Assembly (NCBI RefSeq): GCF_003201865.1
Contig: NZ_QJJJ01000001.1
Coordinates: 248,001-312,000, forward strand
Length of the DNA stretch: 64,000 bases
Reading direction: 5' to 3'
Source: Methylobacterium sp. B4
Lineage (GTDB): Bacteria > Pseudomonadota > Alphaproteobacteria > Rhizobiales > Beijerinckiaceae
The first letter of the stretch is position 1. Each line of letters starts with the position of its first letter. Below are positions 15,976-26,334 of this stretch, piece after piece. Under the pieces are notes generated by a model. The model made no database searches and was not told the origin of the DNA. It saw nothing but the letters and a program-made list of their open reading frames with translations. A program made the translations under genes and the position numbers.

Positions 15976-17103
15976 ATGCCCCTGCCTCGCTTCCTCTCGC
16001 CCCGCTCCCTGGCCACCCTCCTCGCTTGCCTGGCGATCCTGCTGCCGGGCCGGGCCGACGCCCTGTCGCGGGTGAAGGATCTCGCCAGCGTCGAGGGCGT
16101 GCGCACCAACCAGCTCGTGGGCTACGGCATCGTCGTCGGCCTCAACGGCACCGGCGACACGCTCAACAACATCCCCTTCACCAAGCAGTCCCTCCAGGCG
16201 ATGCTGGAGCGGCTCGGCATCAACACCCGCGGCGCCACCATGCGCACGCAGAACCTCGCGGCGGTGATGGTGACGGCCAACCTCCCGCCCTTCGCCACCC
16301 AGGGCACGCATATCGACGTGACCGTCTCCTCGCTGGGCGACGCCAAGTCGCTTCAGGGCGGCACGCTGGTGGCGACCTCCTTGCTCGGCGCCGACGGCGA
16401 GATCTACGCCCTGGCGCAGGGCTCGGTGGCGATCGCCGGGTTCTCGGCGGAGGGCGAGGCCGCCAAGATCACCCGCGGCGTGCCGACCAACGGACGCATC
16501 TCCAACGGCGCGCTGATCGAGCGCGAGATGGCGTTCAAGCTCAACGAGGCGCGCTCGCTGCGCCTGTCGCTGCGCAACCCCGACTTCACCACCGCCAAGC
16601 GGATCGCCTCGGCGATCAACGACTTCATGGGCGCCGACACCGCCGAGCCGACCGACCCGGCCACCATCACGCTGCAGATCCCGGCCAAGTATCGCGGCAA
16701 CATGATCCGCCTCATCACCGAGGTGGAGCAGCTCAAGGTCGAGCCCGACCAGACCGCGCGGGTCGTGGTGGACGAGCGCTCCGGCATCATCGTGATGGGC
16801 CGCGACGTGCGCGTCTCCACCGTCGCCATCGCGCAGGGCAACCTCACGGTGACCATCACCGAGCAGCCCATGGTGAGCCAGCCGGGCCCGCTCTCGAACG
16901 GCCAGACGGCGGTGGTGCCGCGCACGGGCGTGAAGGTCGATACCGGGGACGGCAACAAGCTCGCGCTGGTGAAGGAGGGCGTGAGCCTGCGCGAACTGGT
17001 CGACGGGCTCAACGCGCTCGGCGTCGGCCCCCGCGACCTGATCTCGATCCTCCAGGCGATCAAGACGGCCGGGGCGCTCCAGGCCGACATCGAGCTGATG
17101 TAA
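15976..17103 (+). CDS. flgI: Flagellar basal-body P-ring protein FlgI
   Basis: A 375-residue periplasmic protein that forms the P-ring bushing around the flagellar rod in the peptidoglycan layer. A signal peptide (LATLLACLAILLPGRADA) is cleaved near residue 29, before LSRVKDLASVEGVR. The family signatures follow: NQLVGYGIVVGLNGTGD, PFTKQSLQAMLERLG and LAAVMVTANLPPFA. It ends SILQAIKTAGALQADIELM, the typical P-ring C-terminus. The start at 15976 gives the normal family length. It leads flgJ (26-bp gap) and flgN. Confidence 0.95.
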   Translation: MPLPRFLSPRSLATLLACLAILLPGRADALSRVKDLASVEGVRTNQLVGYGIVVGLNGTGDTLNNIPFTKQSLQAMLERLGINTRGATMRTQNLAAVMVTANLPPFATQGTHIDVTVSSLGDAKSLQGGTLVATSLLGADGEIYALAQGSVAIAGFSAEGEAAKITRGVPTNGRISNGALIEREMAFKLNEARSLRLSLRNPDFTTAKRIASAINDFMGADTAEPTDPATITLQIPAKYRGNMIRLITEVEQLKVEPDQTARVVVDERSGIIVMGRDVRVSTVAIAQGNLTVTITEQPMVSQPGPLSNGQTAVVPRTGVKVDTGDGNKLALVKEGVSLRELVDGLNALGVGPRDLISILQAIKTAGALQADIELM

Positions 17104-17129
17104 CGTTTTTCGAATCGGGAGACCGCCCC

Positions 17130-17489
17130 ATGCTGCCCCTCGCAACCTTCGCGGCCTCTGCCGCCGTCGGCGTCGGCAAGAGCCTGATCGGTTCGCTGGC
17201 CAAGACCGACACCGAGACGATGGACACCGCCAAGTCCGCCGCCTCGGCCAAGGCCCGCAAGACGGCCGACGAGTTCGAGAAGATGTTCCTAGAGGACAGC
17301 CTCGAGAAGCTGACCCAGACCCAGGGCACGGACGGTCCCCTCGGCGAGAACGGCACCGGCGGCGGCGTCTGGCGCTCGATGCTCACCAAGGAATACGCCA
17401 ACGCCATCGTGAAGACGGGCGGCGTCGGCATCAGCAATCAGGTCTATTCCGAGATGATGCGCCTGCAGGAGGCCGGGAATGGCCGCTGA
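17130..17489 (+). CDS. flgJ: Flagellar rod-binding protein FlgJ (short form, also called CheL)
   Basis: A 119-residue protein equal to the N-terminal rod-binding/rod-capping half of FlgJ. The motif DEFEKMFLEDSLEKLTQ and the C-terminal WRSMLTKEYANAIVKTGGVGISNQVYSEM are diagnostic. The muramidase half found in enterobacterial FlgJ is missing, which is normal for alphaproteobacteria. It helps rod assembly in the periplasm. A CGGGAGA ribosome-binding site precedes the ATG at 17130. Its last 11 bases overlap the next gene. Confidence 0.85.
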   Translation: MLPLATFAASAAVGVGKSLIGSLAKTDTETMDTAKSAASAKARKTADEFEKMFLEDSLEKLTQTQGTDGPLGENGTGGGVWRSMLTKEYANAIVKTGGVGISNQVYSEMMRLQEAGNGR

Positions 17490-17961
17490 CCCCGCACAGG
17501 CCCTGCGCCTTGCCGATCCGTCCTCGGCCCGCGCCTTCGTCCAGGGCCTTCTCGCCACCATGCGGGAGCTGGAAGCCGTGCTCGCCCGGGAGAGCGACGG
17601 GGTGCGGGCCGGCCGCATCGCCCAGGCGCTCGCGGATTCAGACGCCAAATCCACCCTCGCCTCGGCCTATATGAACGGCCTGGAGGCGGCCAAGGCCAAC
17701 GCCATCGCGCTGGCCCGCTTCGCGCCGGAAGGGCTCGAGGCGCTGAAGGCGGCCCAGGGGCGCTTCGCCGCCGTGGTCGAGACCAACCAGCAGGTGCTCG
17801 CCACGGCGCGTACGGTCTCGGAAGGGCTGATCAAGGCTTTGGCCGAGGAAGTCGCCAAGGCGCGCACGCCGAGCGTCTATGGCCGGCCCTCCCTCTCGCC
17901 CTCACCCTACGGACGGGGTGCTGCGCAGGCCGGACCGCTGATCCTCTCGCGCCAGCTTTAG
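17479..17961 (+). CDS. flgN: FlgN-like flagellar protein
   Basis: A 160-residue, mostly helical protein. Its pattern (QGLLATMRELEAVLARESDGVRAGRI, KSTLASAYMNGLEAAKANAIAL, VVETNQQVLATARTVSEGLIKAL) fits the FlgN export-chaperone fold, which keeps hook-filament junction proteins soluble before export. The C-terminal RPSLSPSPYGRG segment is variable. It overlaps flgJ by 11 bp, so the two are translationally coupled. Name assigned from fold pattern and operon position. Confidence 0.7.
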   Translation: MAADPAQALRLADPSSARAFVQGLLATMRELEAVLARESDGVRAGRIAQALADSDAKSTLASAYMNGLEAAKANAIALARFAPEGLEALKAAQGRFAAVVETNQQVLATARTVSEGLIKALAEEVAKARTPSVYGRPSLSPSPYGRGAAQAGPLILSRQL

Positions 17962-17988
17962 CCGCCGGCCCGGCCCGCGGCCGCGGTG

Positions 17989-18510
17989 TCAGGCCCCGGC
18001 CGGGCGCCGGTGCGGCAGGATGTGATAGCGCCGCTTGGCATAGAGCAGGCCGTCGGCATCCGACGGGTCGGCGATCGCCTCGACCGCGCAGATCAGCACG
18101 TCGTGGGTACCGACCGCGTGGCGATCCACGATCCGGCAATCGAAGGCGACCAGGGCGTCCGGCAGGACCGGCGCGCCCGTCCGCAGCCGGCCCCATTCCC
18201 GGTCGCCGAAGCGCTCCCCCATCGGCACGCGGCCGGCGAAATCGGCGGCCAGCGCCTGGTGCTCGGCCGAGAGCGTGTTGACGCACAGCACCCCGTTGCG
18301 CAGGACGGCCGGATAGGCGGACGAGGCGCGGTTCAGGCAGACCAGCAGAGTCGGCGGACCGTCGCTGACGCTGCAGACCGAGGATGCCGTGAGACCCGCC
18401 CGGCCGCCGGTCCCGTCCGTGGTGACGAGGTGCACGGCGCTCGCGAGCCGGGCCATCGCCTCGCGGAATTCCGAGGCGGAGACGGCGGCCTCGGTATCGG
18501 GTGACGTCAT
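17989..18510 (-). CDS. RutF-like flavin reductase
   Basis: A 173-residue FMN-binding split-barrel protein. Signatures: [57 protein letters not shown], and the C-terminal [13 protein letters not shown]. Members reduce FMN with NADH to feed two-component monooxygenases; RutF itself serves pyrimidine ring cleavage by RutA. No rutA is in the window, so the partner oxygenase is unknown. A position next to urease genes suggests nitrogen scavenging (inference). The start at 18510 was chosen because the upstream frame is not protein-like. Confidence 0.8.
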   Translation of the reverse strand: MTSPDTEAAVSASEFREAMARLASAVHLVTTDGTGGRAGLTASSVCSVSDGPPTLLVCLNRASSAYPAVLRNGVLCVNTLSAEHQALAADFAGRVPMGERFGDREWGRLRTGAPVLPDALVAFDCRIVDRHAVGTHDVLICAVEAIADPSDADGLLYAKRRYHILPHRRPAGA

Positions 18511-18758
18511 GGCGAGTGCCTCTCGGGGCCGACGGGCGCCCGATCGTGATACGGAGGGTCGCAAGGCTCGCGGGCGGGTCCCTGCGCGGGTGACCGGACC
18601 GGGATGCACGCGGCCCGCGTCGAGGGCAAGATAGCTCATCCGGCGCCCCCTGGCGCGCCGTCCCTGCCCGATATCGGTGCAGGACGGCACCACACGGCGT
18701 AAGCGCGCCGCGCGCGCCTCCCCCTTGCCGACGGTTGCGACCGACGCGGCGGTTTTTC

Positions 18759-19706
18759 GTGAGGGACACAAGGGCCGGCGCCTTGCGGCCGGGGCGCTCC
18801 CTGACCGATGAAGGGCCCGTCCCGCCCGACCCCGAGGAATCGCCCATCTCCGCCGCCGACCCGATCCGGCCCGCTCCGGTCCGCCAGCGCTCGCACGGCG
18901 TCGTGCGACTGCGCGTCGCTCCGGCCGGCAGCGCGGAGGGTCGGCCCGGCCCGACCCGAATCGTCGATCTCGCCGAGAGCGGTCCCCTGCGCCTTCGCGT
19001 GCCCCGCCAGGGCGCCGAGGTGATGCTGGAGGGCGTGCTCGTCAACACCGGCGGCGGTATCGCCTGCGGCGACCGCTTCGAGGTCGAGGTGACGGTCGCG
19101 GCGAACGGGCATTGCGTGCTGACCACGACCGCGGCGGAGAAGATCTACCGCTCCGACGGGCCGAGCGCCGAGATCGACAATCGCGTGTCCGTCGGTCCCG
19201 GTGCACGGCTCGACTGGCTGCCGCAGGAGACGATCCTGTTCGACAGGGCGCGGCTCCGTCGCCGCTTCGAGGCGGATCTCGCCGCCGACGCGGTCCTGCT
19301 CGTGGCGGAGATCGTGGTGCTGGGCCGCGCCGCCCGCGGGGAGCAGCTGGAGGAAGCCCTGTTCGAGGATCGCTGGCGCATCCGCCGCGACGGCCGCCTC
19401 GCCTACGCGGATGCGCTGCGCCTCGACGGAACCGTCACCGCGCTCATGGCCCGCAGGGCCATCGGCGGCGGCGCCCGCGCCTTCGCGACGCTTCTCGATC
19501 TCTCGCCGGGTGCCGAGGCGCGGCTCGAGGAAGCTCGAACGCTCCTCGACGCGCTGCCGGCCGCCGTCGAAGCCGGCGCCAGCGCCTGGAACGGCCACCT
19601 CGCCGTGCGGATGCTCGCGCCCACGATCGCGCCCCTGCGCGAGGGCGCCGCCCGCTTCCTCGCCGCCTGGCGCGGCCGTCCGATGCCTCGCGTCTGGCAG
19701 AGCTGA
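18759..19706 (+). CDS. ureD: Urease accessory protein UreD
   Basis: Part of the UreDFG complex that delivers nickel to apo-urease. The conserved core starts [13 protein letters not shown] and includes [43 protein letters not shown] and [13 protein letters not shown], all UreD signatures. About 315 residues from the GTG at 18759; alternative in-frame starts are TTG at 18735 and TTG at 18783, no ATG is available and none has a strong ribosome-binding site, so the exact N-terminus is uncertain. It is the first gene of the urease operon; the 248-bp gap from the divergent flavin reductase gene probably holds the promoter. Confidence 0.88.
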   Translation: MRDTRAGALRPGRSLTDEGPVPPDPEESPISAADPIRPAPVRQRSHGVVRLRVAPAGSAEGRPGPTRIVDLAESGPLRLRVPRQGAEVMLEGVLVNTGGGIACGDRFEVEVTVAANGHCVLTTTAAEKIYRSDGPSAEIDNRVSVGPGARLDWLPQETILFDRARLRRRFEADLAADAVLLVAEIVVLGRAARGEQLEEALFEDRWRIRRDGRLAYADALRLDGTVTALMARRAIGGGARAFATLLDLSPGAEARLEEARTLLDALPAAVEAGASAWNGHLAVRMLAPTIAPLREGAARFLAAWRGRPMPRVWQS

Positions 19707-19785
19707 CCGGCCTCCGATCGCTTGACCCGTGCCCGCGCATGCTTCTTGCTCGGGCGGAAACTTCCACACTGCCAGGACGCGTCCC

Positions 19786-20406
19786 TTGCTCCTCACGCCC
19801 CGCGAGAAAGACAAGCTCCTCGCCGCCATGGCCGCGCAGGTCGCCCGCAACCGGCTGGCACGGGGGGTGAAGCTCAACCACCCGGAGGCGGTCGCGCTCA
19901 TCACCGATTGCGTGGTCGAGGGCGCCCGCGACGGGCGCTCCGTGGCCGAGCTGATGCAGGCGGGTGCCCGCGTCCTCGACGCCTCCCAGGTCATGGAGGG
20001 CGTGCCCGAGATGATCCACGACATTCAGGTCGAGGCGACCTTTCCCGACGGCACCAAGCTCGTCACCGTCCACCATCCGATCCGCGACACGCCGTCGGCC
20101 GAGGTGCCGGGCACGGTGACGACGCTTCCTGGCGAGATCGTCTTCAACGAAAGCGCGCCGCGCACGGTGATCGAGGTCGCCAATACCGGAGACCGGCCGA
20201 TCCAGGTCGGCTCGCACTACCACTTCTTCGAGGTCAATCCGGGCTTGCACTTCGACCGCGAGCGGGCCCGGGGCCAGCGCCTCGACATCGCCCCGGGCAC
20301 GGCGGTGCGCTTCGAGCCCGGCTCGACCCGGGAGGTGACGCTGGTGCCGCTCTCCGGCGCGCGGACGGTGTACGGCTTCCGCGGCGACGTGATGGGGCCG
20401 CTGTGA
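19786..20406 (+). CDS. Urease gamma-beta fusion subunit (UreA-UreB)
   Basis: Structural urease subunit of 206 residues. Residues 1-100 are UreA ([40 protein letters not shown]) and residues about 101-206 are UreB ([37 protein letters not shown], ending in the [10 protein letters not shown] region). With UreC it builds the nickel enzyme that hydrolyses urea to ammonia and carbamate. The start is TTG at 19786, because homologues begin [12 protein letters not shown] and no ATG or GTG is in place there. Fused gamma-beta subunits are known in some bacteria. Confidence 0.93.
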   Translation: MLLTPREKDKLLAAMAAQVARNRLARGVKLNHPEAVALITDCVVEGARDGRSVAELMQAGARVLDASQVMEGVPEMIHDIQVEATFPDGTKLVTVHHPIRDTPSAEVPGTVTTLPGEIVFNESAPRTVIEVANTGDRPIQVGSHYHFFEVNPGLHFDRERARGQRLDIAPGTAVRFEPGSTREVTLVPLSGARTVYGFRGDVMGPL

Positions 20407-20963
20407 GCGAGCTCGCTTCGGATCGTCGGGACGACCTGGCGCTCGTGACGCGGGCGGCTGACTTCGCAGCCCGCCGGCACGCGGCGCAGCACAGGAAGGG
20501 CACCGCGCGCGAACCCTACGTCAACCATCTGGCGGGAGTCGCGACTCTTCTTGCCGAGACGGCGGCCGAACCCGATGCCGCTCTCGTTGCTGCCGGCTGG
20601 CTCCACGATACGCTCGAAGACACGCAGACCGACCGCGAGGCGTTGGAGCAGTTGTTCGGCCCACGCGTGGCCGCCCTGGTCGCGGAGGTGACGGACGACA
20701 AGTCTCTCCCGAAGGCCGAGCGCAAACGCCGACAGGTCGAGGCGGCGCCGCACAAGTCCGCGGGCGCCAAGGCGATCAAGATCGCCGACAAGACCAGCAA
20801 TCTCCGCTCCCTGACGGCGAGCCCTCCGGAAGGCTGGGAGCGGCAGCGGATCGCCGACTACATCGCCTGGGCGGGAGAGGTCGTGGCGGGCTGCCGTGGC
20901 ACCAACGCCGCCCTGGAGAGCCTCTTCGACCGCGCCGCCGCCGAGGTGCGGGGGACGCTGTGA
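20403..20963 (+). CDS. MESH1-like HD-domain (p)ppGpp hydrolase
   Basis: A 186-residue stand-alone HD phosphohydrolase. The sequence [43 protein letters not shown] and KIADKTSNL reproduces the small alarmone hydrolase/MESH1 pattern. Putative Mn2+ ligands are His42, His68, Asp69 and Asp129, with Glu72-Asp73 as the catalytic pair. The family removes the 3'-pyrophosphate of ppGpp; animal MESH1 also acts on NADPH. The synthetase, TGS and ACT domains of Rel/SpoT are absent. The GTG start overlaps the urease gamma-beta stop by 4 bp (GTGA), so it is translated with the urease operon. It is not part of normal urease assembly. Confidence 0.8.
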   Translation: MSELASDRRDDLALVTRAADFAARRHAAQHRKGTAREPYVNHLAGVATLLAETAAEPDAALVAAGWLHDTLEDTQTDREALEQLFGPRVAALVAEVTDDKSLPKAERKRRQVEAAPHKSAGAKAIKIADKTSNLRSLTASPPEGWERQRIADYIAWAGEVVAGCRGTNAALESLFDRAAAEVRGTL

Positions 20964-21433
20964 TGCCTGGCCGGGACGTGACGCCGCCCGCGCTCTCGGT
21001 TGGGCGCACGGGCAACGCTTTCGCAGCGATGTCGTGGGTAGCCCGTGAGCCTGACCGACGAGGGGCACGATCCGGCGCCGATGGCGCTCGACGCAAGGGC
21101 GCATCCCGCGCCCGCGAAGAAGCGGGCCGTCTGCGCTCGAACAACGACTACCGCGTCAACCTGAAGGCGGAACTCGAGATCCGCCATCTGCACGAGAAGA
21201 TGGATCACCTCGTTACCAAGCAGTGGCAGCGTCTCGCCGAGATCCAGCAGATCCAGCTCGAGATGCTTCAGGAGATGCGCGCCCGCGTGGCGCGCAAGCC
21301 CGTCGTCAAAGTGAGGAAGGTGGTGCGCAAGAAGCGCCCGAAGGCGGCGGCGCAGCCGGCCCCGGATCCCGCTGCTCCCGCGGATGCCTCCGCGCCGCCG
21401 CCCGGTGCGCCGCCGCCCGGACCGGCGGGCTGA
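20963..21433 (+). CDS. DUF1003 C-terminal-like protein lacking the membrane part
   Basis: A 156-residue protein. Residues about 58-105 ([36 protein letters not shown]) match the cytosolic C-terminal helix of DUF1003 membrane proteins. The two transmembrane segments that normally precede this are missing; instead there is an unrelated Arg/Ala-rich N-terminus. The tail is basic ([12 protein letters not shown]) then Pro/Ala-rich. The ATG at 20963 overlaps the HD gene's stop (TGATG), so it is coupled. It may be a fragment of a decayed DUF1003 gene kept in the operon, or a repurposed helical protein. Confidence 0.6.
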   Translation: MPGRDVTPPALSVGRTGNAFAAMSWVAREPDRRGARSGADGARRKGASRAREEAGRLRSNNDYRVNLKAELEIRHLHEKMDHLVTKQWQRLAEIQQIQLEMLQEMRARVARKPVVKVRKVVRKKRPKAAAQPAPDPAAPADASAPPPGAPPPGPAG

Positions 21434-21509
21434 TCGGAGCGGCTGCACGCCGCTTCCGGCACCAACCCTGCTTCCCTCGATCGACCGACCCGAAATTCGA
21501 GCCTCTGCC

Positions 21510-23222
21510 ATGTCCGCCCGCCTTCCCCGCGCCGCCTATGCCGCCATGTTCGGGCCGACCACCGGCGACCGCATCCGGCTCGCCGATACTTGCCTGGAGA
21601 TCGAGGTCGAGCGCGATTTCACCACCTACGGTGAGGAGGTGAAGTTCGGCGGCGGCAAGGTGATCCGCGACGGGATGGGCCAGTCGCAGGCGACCAACGC
21701 CGAGGGCGCCGTCGATACCGTCATCACCAACGCGGTGGTGCTCGACCACTGGGGCATCGTGAAATGCGATGTCGGCCTCAGGGGCGGCCGCATCCACCGG
21801 CTCGGTAAGGCAGGCAATCCGGACATTCAGGCGGGTGTCGACATCGTGGTCGGCCCCGGCACGGAGGTGATCGCGGGCGAGGGCAAGATCCTCACGGCCG
21901 GCGGCTTCGACAGCCACATCCACTTCATCTGCCCGCAGCAGATCGAGGAGGCTCTGTGCTCCGGCGTCACGACGATGTTGGGCGGCGGCACCGGGCCGGC
22001 GCACGGCACTTTCGCCACCACCTGCACGCCGGGGCCCTGGCACATCGCCCGGATGATCGAGGCGGCGGATTCCTTCCCGATGAACCTCGCTTTTGCCGGC
22101 AAGGGCAACGCCTCGGTGTCCGGCGCGCTGGAGGAGATGATCCGCGCCGGCGCCTGCGCGATGAAGCTGCACGAGGATTGGGGCACGACACCCGCCGCGA
22201 TCGACACCTGCCTGTCGGTGGCCGACGCCTACGACGTGCAGGTCATGATCCATACCGACACGCTCAACGAATCGGGCTTCGTCGAGGACACGATCGCCGC
22301 CTTCAAGGGGCGCACCATCCACGCCTTCCACACCGAGGGCGCGGGCGGCGGCCATGCGCCGGACATCATGCGGGTCGCCGGCCTCGCGAACGTGCTCCCG
22401 TCGTCGACGAACCCGACGCGGCCCTTCACGAAGAACACCATCGACGAGCATCTCGACATGCTGATGGTGTGCCACCACCTCGACCCGTCGATTCCCGAAG
22501 ACCTCGCCTTTGCCGAGAGCCGCATCCGCAAGGAAACCATCGCGGCGGAGGACATCCTGCACGACATCGGCGCGCTCTCGATGATGTCGTCCGACAGTCA
22601 GGCCATGGGCCGGGTCGGCGAAGTCGTGATCCGCACATGGCAGACGGCCGACAAGATGAAGCGCCAGCGCGGCGCCCTGCCCGGAGACGCTTCGGGCAAC
22701 GACAACCTGCGCGCCCGGCGCTACGTGGCCAAGTACACGATCAACCCGGCGATCGCGCACGGCGTCTCGCGTCACATCGGCTCGGTGGAGCCGGGCAAGC
22801 TCGCCGACCTCGTGCTGTGGACGCCCGCCTTCTTCGGGGTGAAGCCGGACCTCGTGCTGAAAGGAGGCATGATCGCCACCGCGCCGATGGGCGATCCCAA
22901 CGCCTCGATCCCGACCCCGCAGCCGGTGCATTATCGCCCGATGTTCGGTGCCTACGGCCGGGCCCCGTACGCCACCGCGCTCACCTTCGTCTCGCGAGCG
23001 GCGATCGAGGATGGAATCAAGGAGCGTCTGCGCGTCTCCAAGGAACTCGTGGCGGTGGAGAACGTGCGCGGCGGCATCTCGAAGAAGAGCATGATCCTCA
23101 ACGACGCGACCCCGACCATCGAGATCGACCCGGAGACCTACGACGTGCGCGCCGACGGAGAATTGCTGGTCTGCGAGCCGGCGGAGGTTCTGCCGATGGC
23201 GCAGCGCTACTTCCTGTTCTGA
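21510..23222 (+). CDS. ureC: Urease alpha subunit
   Basis: Catalytic subunit, 570 residues, normal length. All active-site elements are present: His136 and His138 (SHIHFI), the lysine carbamylated to bridge the two nickel ions (Lys219 in [10 protein letters not shown]), His248 (VMIHTD), His274 ([12 protein letters not shown]), the mobile-flap Cys321 in MVCHHLD, and Asp362 in SDSQAMGR. It assembles with the gamma-beta fusion. The ATG at 21510 gives the standard N-terminus ([20 protein letters not shown]). ureE follows 3 bp after its stop. Confidence 0.97.
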   Translation: MSARLPRAAYAAMFGPTTGDRIRLADTCLEIEVERDFTTYGEEVKFGGGKVIRDGMGQSQATNAEGAVDTVITNAVVLDHWGIVKCDVGLRGGRIHRLGKAGNPDIQAGVDIVVGPGTEVIAGEGKILTAGGFDSHIHFICPQQIEEALCSGVTTMLGGGTGPAHGTFATTCTPGPWHIARMIEAADSFPMNLAFAGKGNASVSGALEEMIRAGACAMKLHEDWGTTPAAIDTCLSVADAYDVQVMIHTDTLNESGFVEDTIAAFKGRTIHAFHTEGAGGGHAPDIMRVAGLANVLPSSTNPTRPFTKNTIDEHLDMLMVCHHLDPSIPEDLAFAESRIRKETIAAEDILHDIGALSMMSSDSQAMGRVGEVVIRTWQTADKMKRQRGALPGDASGNDNLRARRYVAKYTINPAIAHGVSRHIGSVEPGKLADLVLWTPAFFGVKPDLVLKGGMIATAPMGDPNASIPTPQPVHYRPMFGAYGRAPYATALTFVSRAAIEDGIKERLRVSKELVAVENVRGGISKKSMILNDATPTIEIDPETYDVRADGELLVCEPAEVLPMAQRYFLF

Positions 23223-23225
23223 ATC

Positions 23226-23723
23226 ATGATCCGCGCCACCCGCGTCATCCGCCGCGACCGTCTCGGCTGCGGCGAGATCGTCGACCGCATCGTGCTCGAT
23301 TCGGGCGACCGGCACCGCCGCCGCATGGCAATGCGCGGCGTCGGCGGCACCGCCTTCCTGCTGGACCTTCACGAGGCCACCGCCCTCGATGACGGCGATG
23401 CCCTGGCATTGGAGGACGGGCGACTGATCTGGGTCGAGGCGGCGCCCGAGGTGCTGCTCGAGATCCGCGCGCCCTCCCCGCTCGCCCTGAAACGGCTGAT
23501 CTGGCACATCGGCAACCGGCACATTCCCGCCGAGATCGGCGAGGAGGCGATCTGGATCGCGCATGACCACGTGCTCGCCGAGATGGTGCGGGGCTTGGGA
23601 GGCCGCGCCGAGCCGGTGACGCGGCCGTTCCGGCCCGAGGGCGGCGCCTATTCCGGCGGGCACGGCCATGGGCACGGGCATGCACACGACGACGCGCACG
23701 GCCACCATCACCCCCATGATTGA
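23226..23723 (+). CDS. ureE: Urease accessory nickel chaperone UreE
   Basis: A 165-residue nickel-binding chaperone that donates Ni2+ during urease activation. The N-terminal peptide-binding domain ([20 protein letters not shown]) is followed by a metal-binding domain with WHIGNRHIP, and the C-terminus is a His-rich tail of alternating Gly, His and Asp/Ala ending HHHPHD, typical of high-capacity nickel storage. Its last 8 bp overlap ureF. Confidence 0.93.
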   Translation: MIRATRVIRRDRLGCGEIVDRIVLDSGDRHRRRMAMRGVGGTAFLLDLHEATALDDGDALALEDGRLIWVEAAPEVLLEIRAPSPLALKRLIWHIGNRHIPAEIGEEAIWIAHDHVLAEMVRGLGGRAEPVTRPFRPEGGAYSGGHGHGHGHAHDDAHGHHHPHD

Positions 23724-24384
23724 CGCCCTGCGGCTGATGGCGTGGCTGTCGCCGACTTATCCGGTCGGCGCCTTCGCCTACTCGCACGGGCTCGAATGGG
23801 CGGTGGAGTGCGGCGACGTCTGCGATGCCGCCACCCTCGCCGACTGGCTCGCCGACGTGCTGGAGCGGGGTGCGGGCCGCAATGACATGATCCTGTGCGC
23901 CTGCGCGCACCGCGCCGTCGGGATCGCGGACGAACTCGCCGGGATCAACGACCTCGCTCTGGCATTGGCTCCGTCGCGCGAGCTCCATCTGGAGACGAGC
24001 CAGCAGGGCCGCAGCTTCCTCGACGCGACGCTGCACGCTTGGCCCTCCGCGGCCCTCACCGAGATGGCGGCCCGTCTCGACGGTCCGGTCGCCTACCCGG
24101 TCGCGGTCGGCGCGGCGGCGGGCGCGCACGGCGTCGCCCGGGAGGCCACGGTCGCGGCCTACGGCCTCGCCTTCGTCCAGAACCTCGTCTCGGCGGCCCT
24201 GCGCGTCGCGCCCGTCGGCCAGAGCGCGGGCACCGTCCTGCTCGCCGCGCTCACCCCCCGCATCGCCGCGCTCGCCGGCCCGTGCTGCGAGGCCGACGCG
24301 GATGCGCTCGGCAGCGCCACCCTGCGGCTCGATCTCGGTTCCTTCCGGCACGAGACGCAGTATTCCCGCATCTTCCGCTCCTGA
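23716..24384 (+). CDS. ureF: Urease accessory protein UreF
   Basis: A 222-residue all-helical accessory protein that works with UreD and UreG to insert nickel. The signature [21 protein letters not shown] is at the N-terminus, with QTLEAWL-like [11 protein letters not shown] and later [14 protein letters not shown]. The start at 23716 (MIDALRL) was chosen because it matches the family N-terminus; longer forms would read through the His-rich end of ureE. It overlaps ureE by 8 bp and precedes ureG by 16 bp. Confidence 0.92.
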   Translation: MIDALRLMAWLSPTYPVGAFAYSHGLEWAVECGDVCDAATLADWLADVLERGAGRNDMILCACAHRAVGIADELAGINDLALALAPSRELHLETSQQGRSFLDATLHAWPSAALTEMAARLDGPVAYPVAVGAAAGAHGVAREATVAAYGLAFVQNLVSAALRVAPVGQSAGTVLLAALTPRIAALAGPCCEADADALGSATLRLDLGSFRHETQYSRIFRS

Positions 24385-24400
24385 GGATTGTTTCGAACCC

Positions 24401-25015
<615 letters not shown>

Positions 25016-25338
25016 GGAGTGTCCTAGGGTCAAAAACTCGATCAGCTGGACCGTGCAGAGCCCGATCCCGACCTAGCGAGACCTGCGAACTGCCGAACGA
25101 CAAATTGTCATGGTATCGACGAATGGGCGCATCGCTCGACTGCCACTCGCTCCTGCAGGAAAATAATCAAACAGGCCGTTAGAAGATATATTATTCATTA
25201 TTTTCGACCATGCGATAGTCGATTGTTAGTCTTGGCCGCAAAAGCTGCAAGCTGTTTTGTAAGCCATGCGATTCGCCACACCATATACTTTGCGATACGG
25301 TGAGCGGACGACACCGTAGGCCTGCTTGATCCGGGATC

Positions 25339-25518
25339 ATGATCATGCGTGCTATCTATCTGTTCATGCTCGCTTTTTCCCTCGCAACAGGGGCGTTCTG
25401 GGCAACCATGCTCACCAGCCCGCCCAAATCGAGAGCGGCTCCTACCGCCATTGCCGATACCTGGATCGTCGAGAGGTCTCAGCCTGCAATCGCAGACGAT
25501 TACGATCCAGAGTTCTAA
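25339..25518 (+). CDS. Putative 59-residue membrane or secreted peptide
   Basis: ATG at 25339 to TAA at 25518. The translation begins MIMRAIYLFMLAFSLATGAF, a single hydrophobic segment after one Arg, followed by a polar tail ending DDYDPEF. This fits a signal anchor or an exported small peptide. The upstream ribosome-binding site is weak; a second ATG two codons later is possible. No homologue is recognised. It could be a chance frame in the islet. Confidence 0.33.
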   Translation: MIMRAIYLFMLAFSLATGAFWATMLTSPPKSRAAPTAIADTWIVERSQPAIADDYDPEF

Positions 25519-25711
25519 GTTGCGCAATAGATCTGATGCGTGTTGGGCGGATGCGCCGAGCAGCGGTAGCGCTATGCGCAACGTCTAAGCCACTTGCAGC
25601 GCGAGCCGTGCCGATCGGCACGTCAGACCCGCGTCAGCCTCACGATCTTCGGGTTGGAACCTGTCACGGCCCCTGATGATCAGAGACCGCGCCTTGCTCA
25701 AAGGTGCAACC

Positions 25712-25855
25712 ATGTCGCTACATATCGCTTCCGTTACCGCCGCGCTCGTTGTCACCGCGCTCGGGTTGAGCCTGCTGACGAGTGCCGCTCACATGCCGCA
25801 GCAGATGTCTTCGGTCTCGCCTAAGCTTGCGCTGGCCCTTTCTTTGGCGGGATGA
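25712..25855 (+). pseudogene. Possible frameshifted small secreted protein
   Basis: A 47-codon frame starts at an ATG 8 bases after AAAGG. It encodes a good signal peptide (ASVTAALVVTALGLSLLTSAAH) but stops soon after. A second frame (+1) continues to 26021 with a protein-like polar sequence rich in Lys, Ala and Gln. Together they look like one exported protein of about 100 residues broken by a frameshift near 25840. This reading is inference from frame continuity only. Confidence 0.3.
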
Positions 25856-26311
25856 AGGCTGGGGACTGAAAGCAGCGAAGCTGCCTGCCGCCGCAGCTTC
25901 CGATCCCTTGCGGACAAAGCAAGCTCATCGCGTTGTCCAAGAAGTTGCGACGGAGCAATATGCGAAGAAACTGCCGTCGAGCAACATCTTGGAAGGGCGA
26001 TTACCCTTCTCCAATGAATAAGCAAAGGGATATACCTTGTACTTACCATCCCTTGAAAAGGAGTGCGGCTGCCCCATCGACGAATAGCAACAGATCGTCC
26101 GGGATCAGCTGTCGGCCAAACAGATGGACTTCGTGTCGATGTTGAAGGACGAGTACGGCCTGGGGCCACGGTCACGCTAACCCGATCATCGCCTACGTGC
26201 TGTCCACGGGAATGGCTTAGGCAACTCTGCCATCAATCTGAGGTGACGGCTTTCAACCCTCAGCAGCCCTTTGCACGCTCAAACTGCTTAGGCTCTGACT
26301 CTGAGCCGTAT

Positions 26312-26334
26312 CCGGCCTGATTGCATCAGGCCGG
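26312..26334. terminator. Perfect hairpin downstream of crtB
   Basis: CCGGCCTGA-TTGCA-TCAGGCCGG, a 9-bp perfect stem with a 5-base loop. It lies about 80 bp beyond the crtB stop on the minus strand. No U-tract follows on either strand, so it may be a weak terminator or an RNA-stabilising hairpin rather than a classical intrinsic terminator. Confidence 0.4.

Noticed and set aside
21306..23717. 803-residue minus-strand frame over ureC and ureE
   Set aside because: Antisense shadow of ureC/ureE; composition is His/Arg/Asp/Gly low-complexity with no motif.
25016..25040. TCCTAGGGTCA just after ureG as a possible insertion-sequence end
   Set aside because: No matching inverted end or target duplication was found in the islet.
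25198..25581. 127-codon minus-strand frame in the first low-GC islet, transposase-like ending
   Set aside because: The end (VWRIAWLTKQLAAF) is only vaguely like a transposase and no other part supports it.
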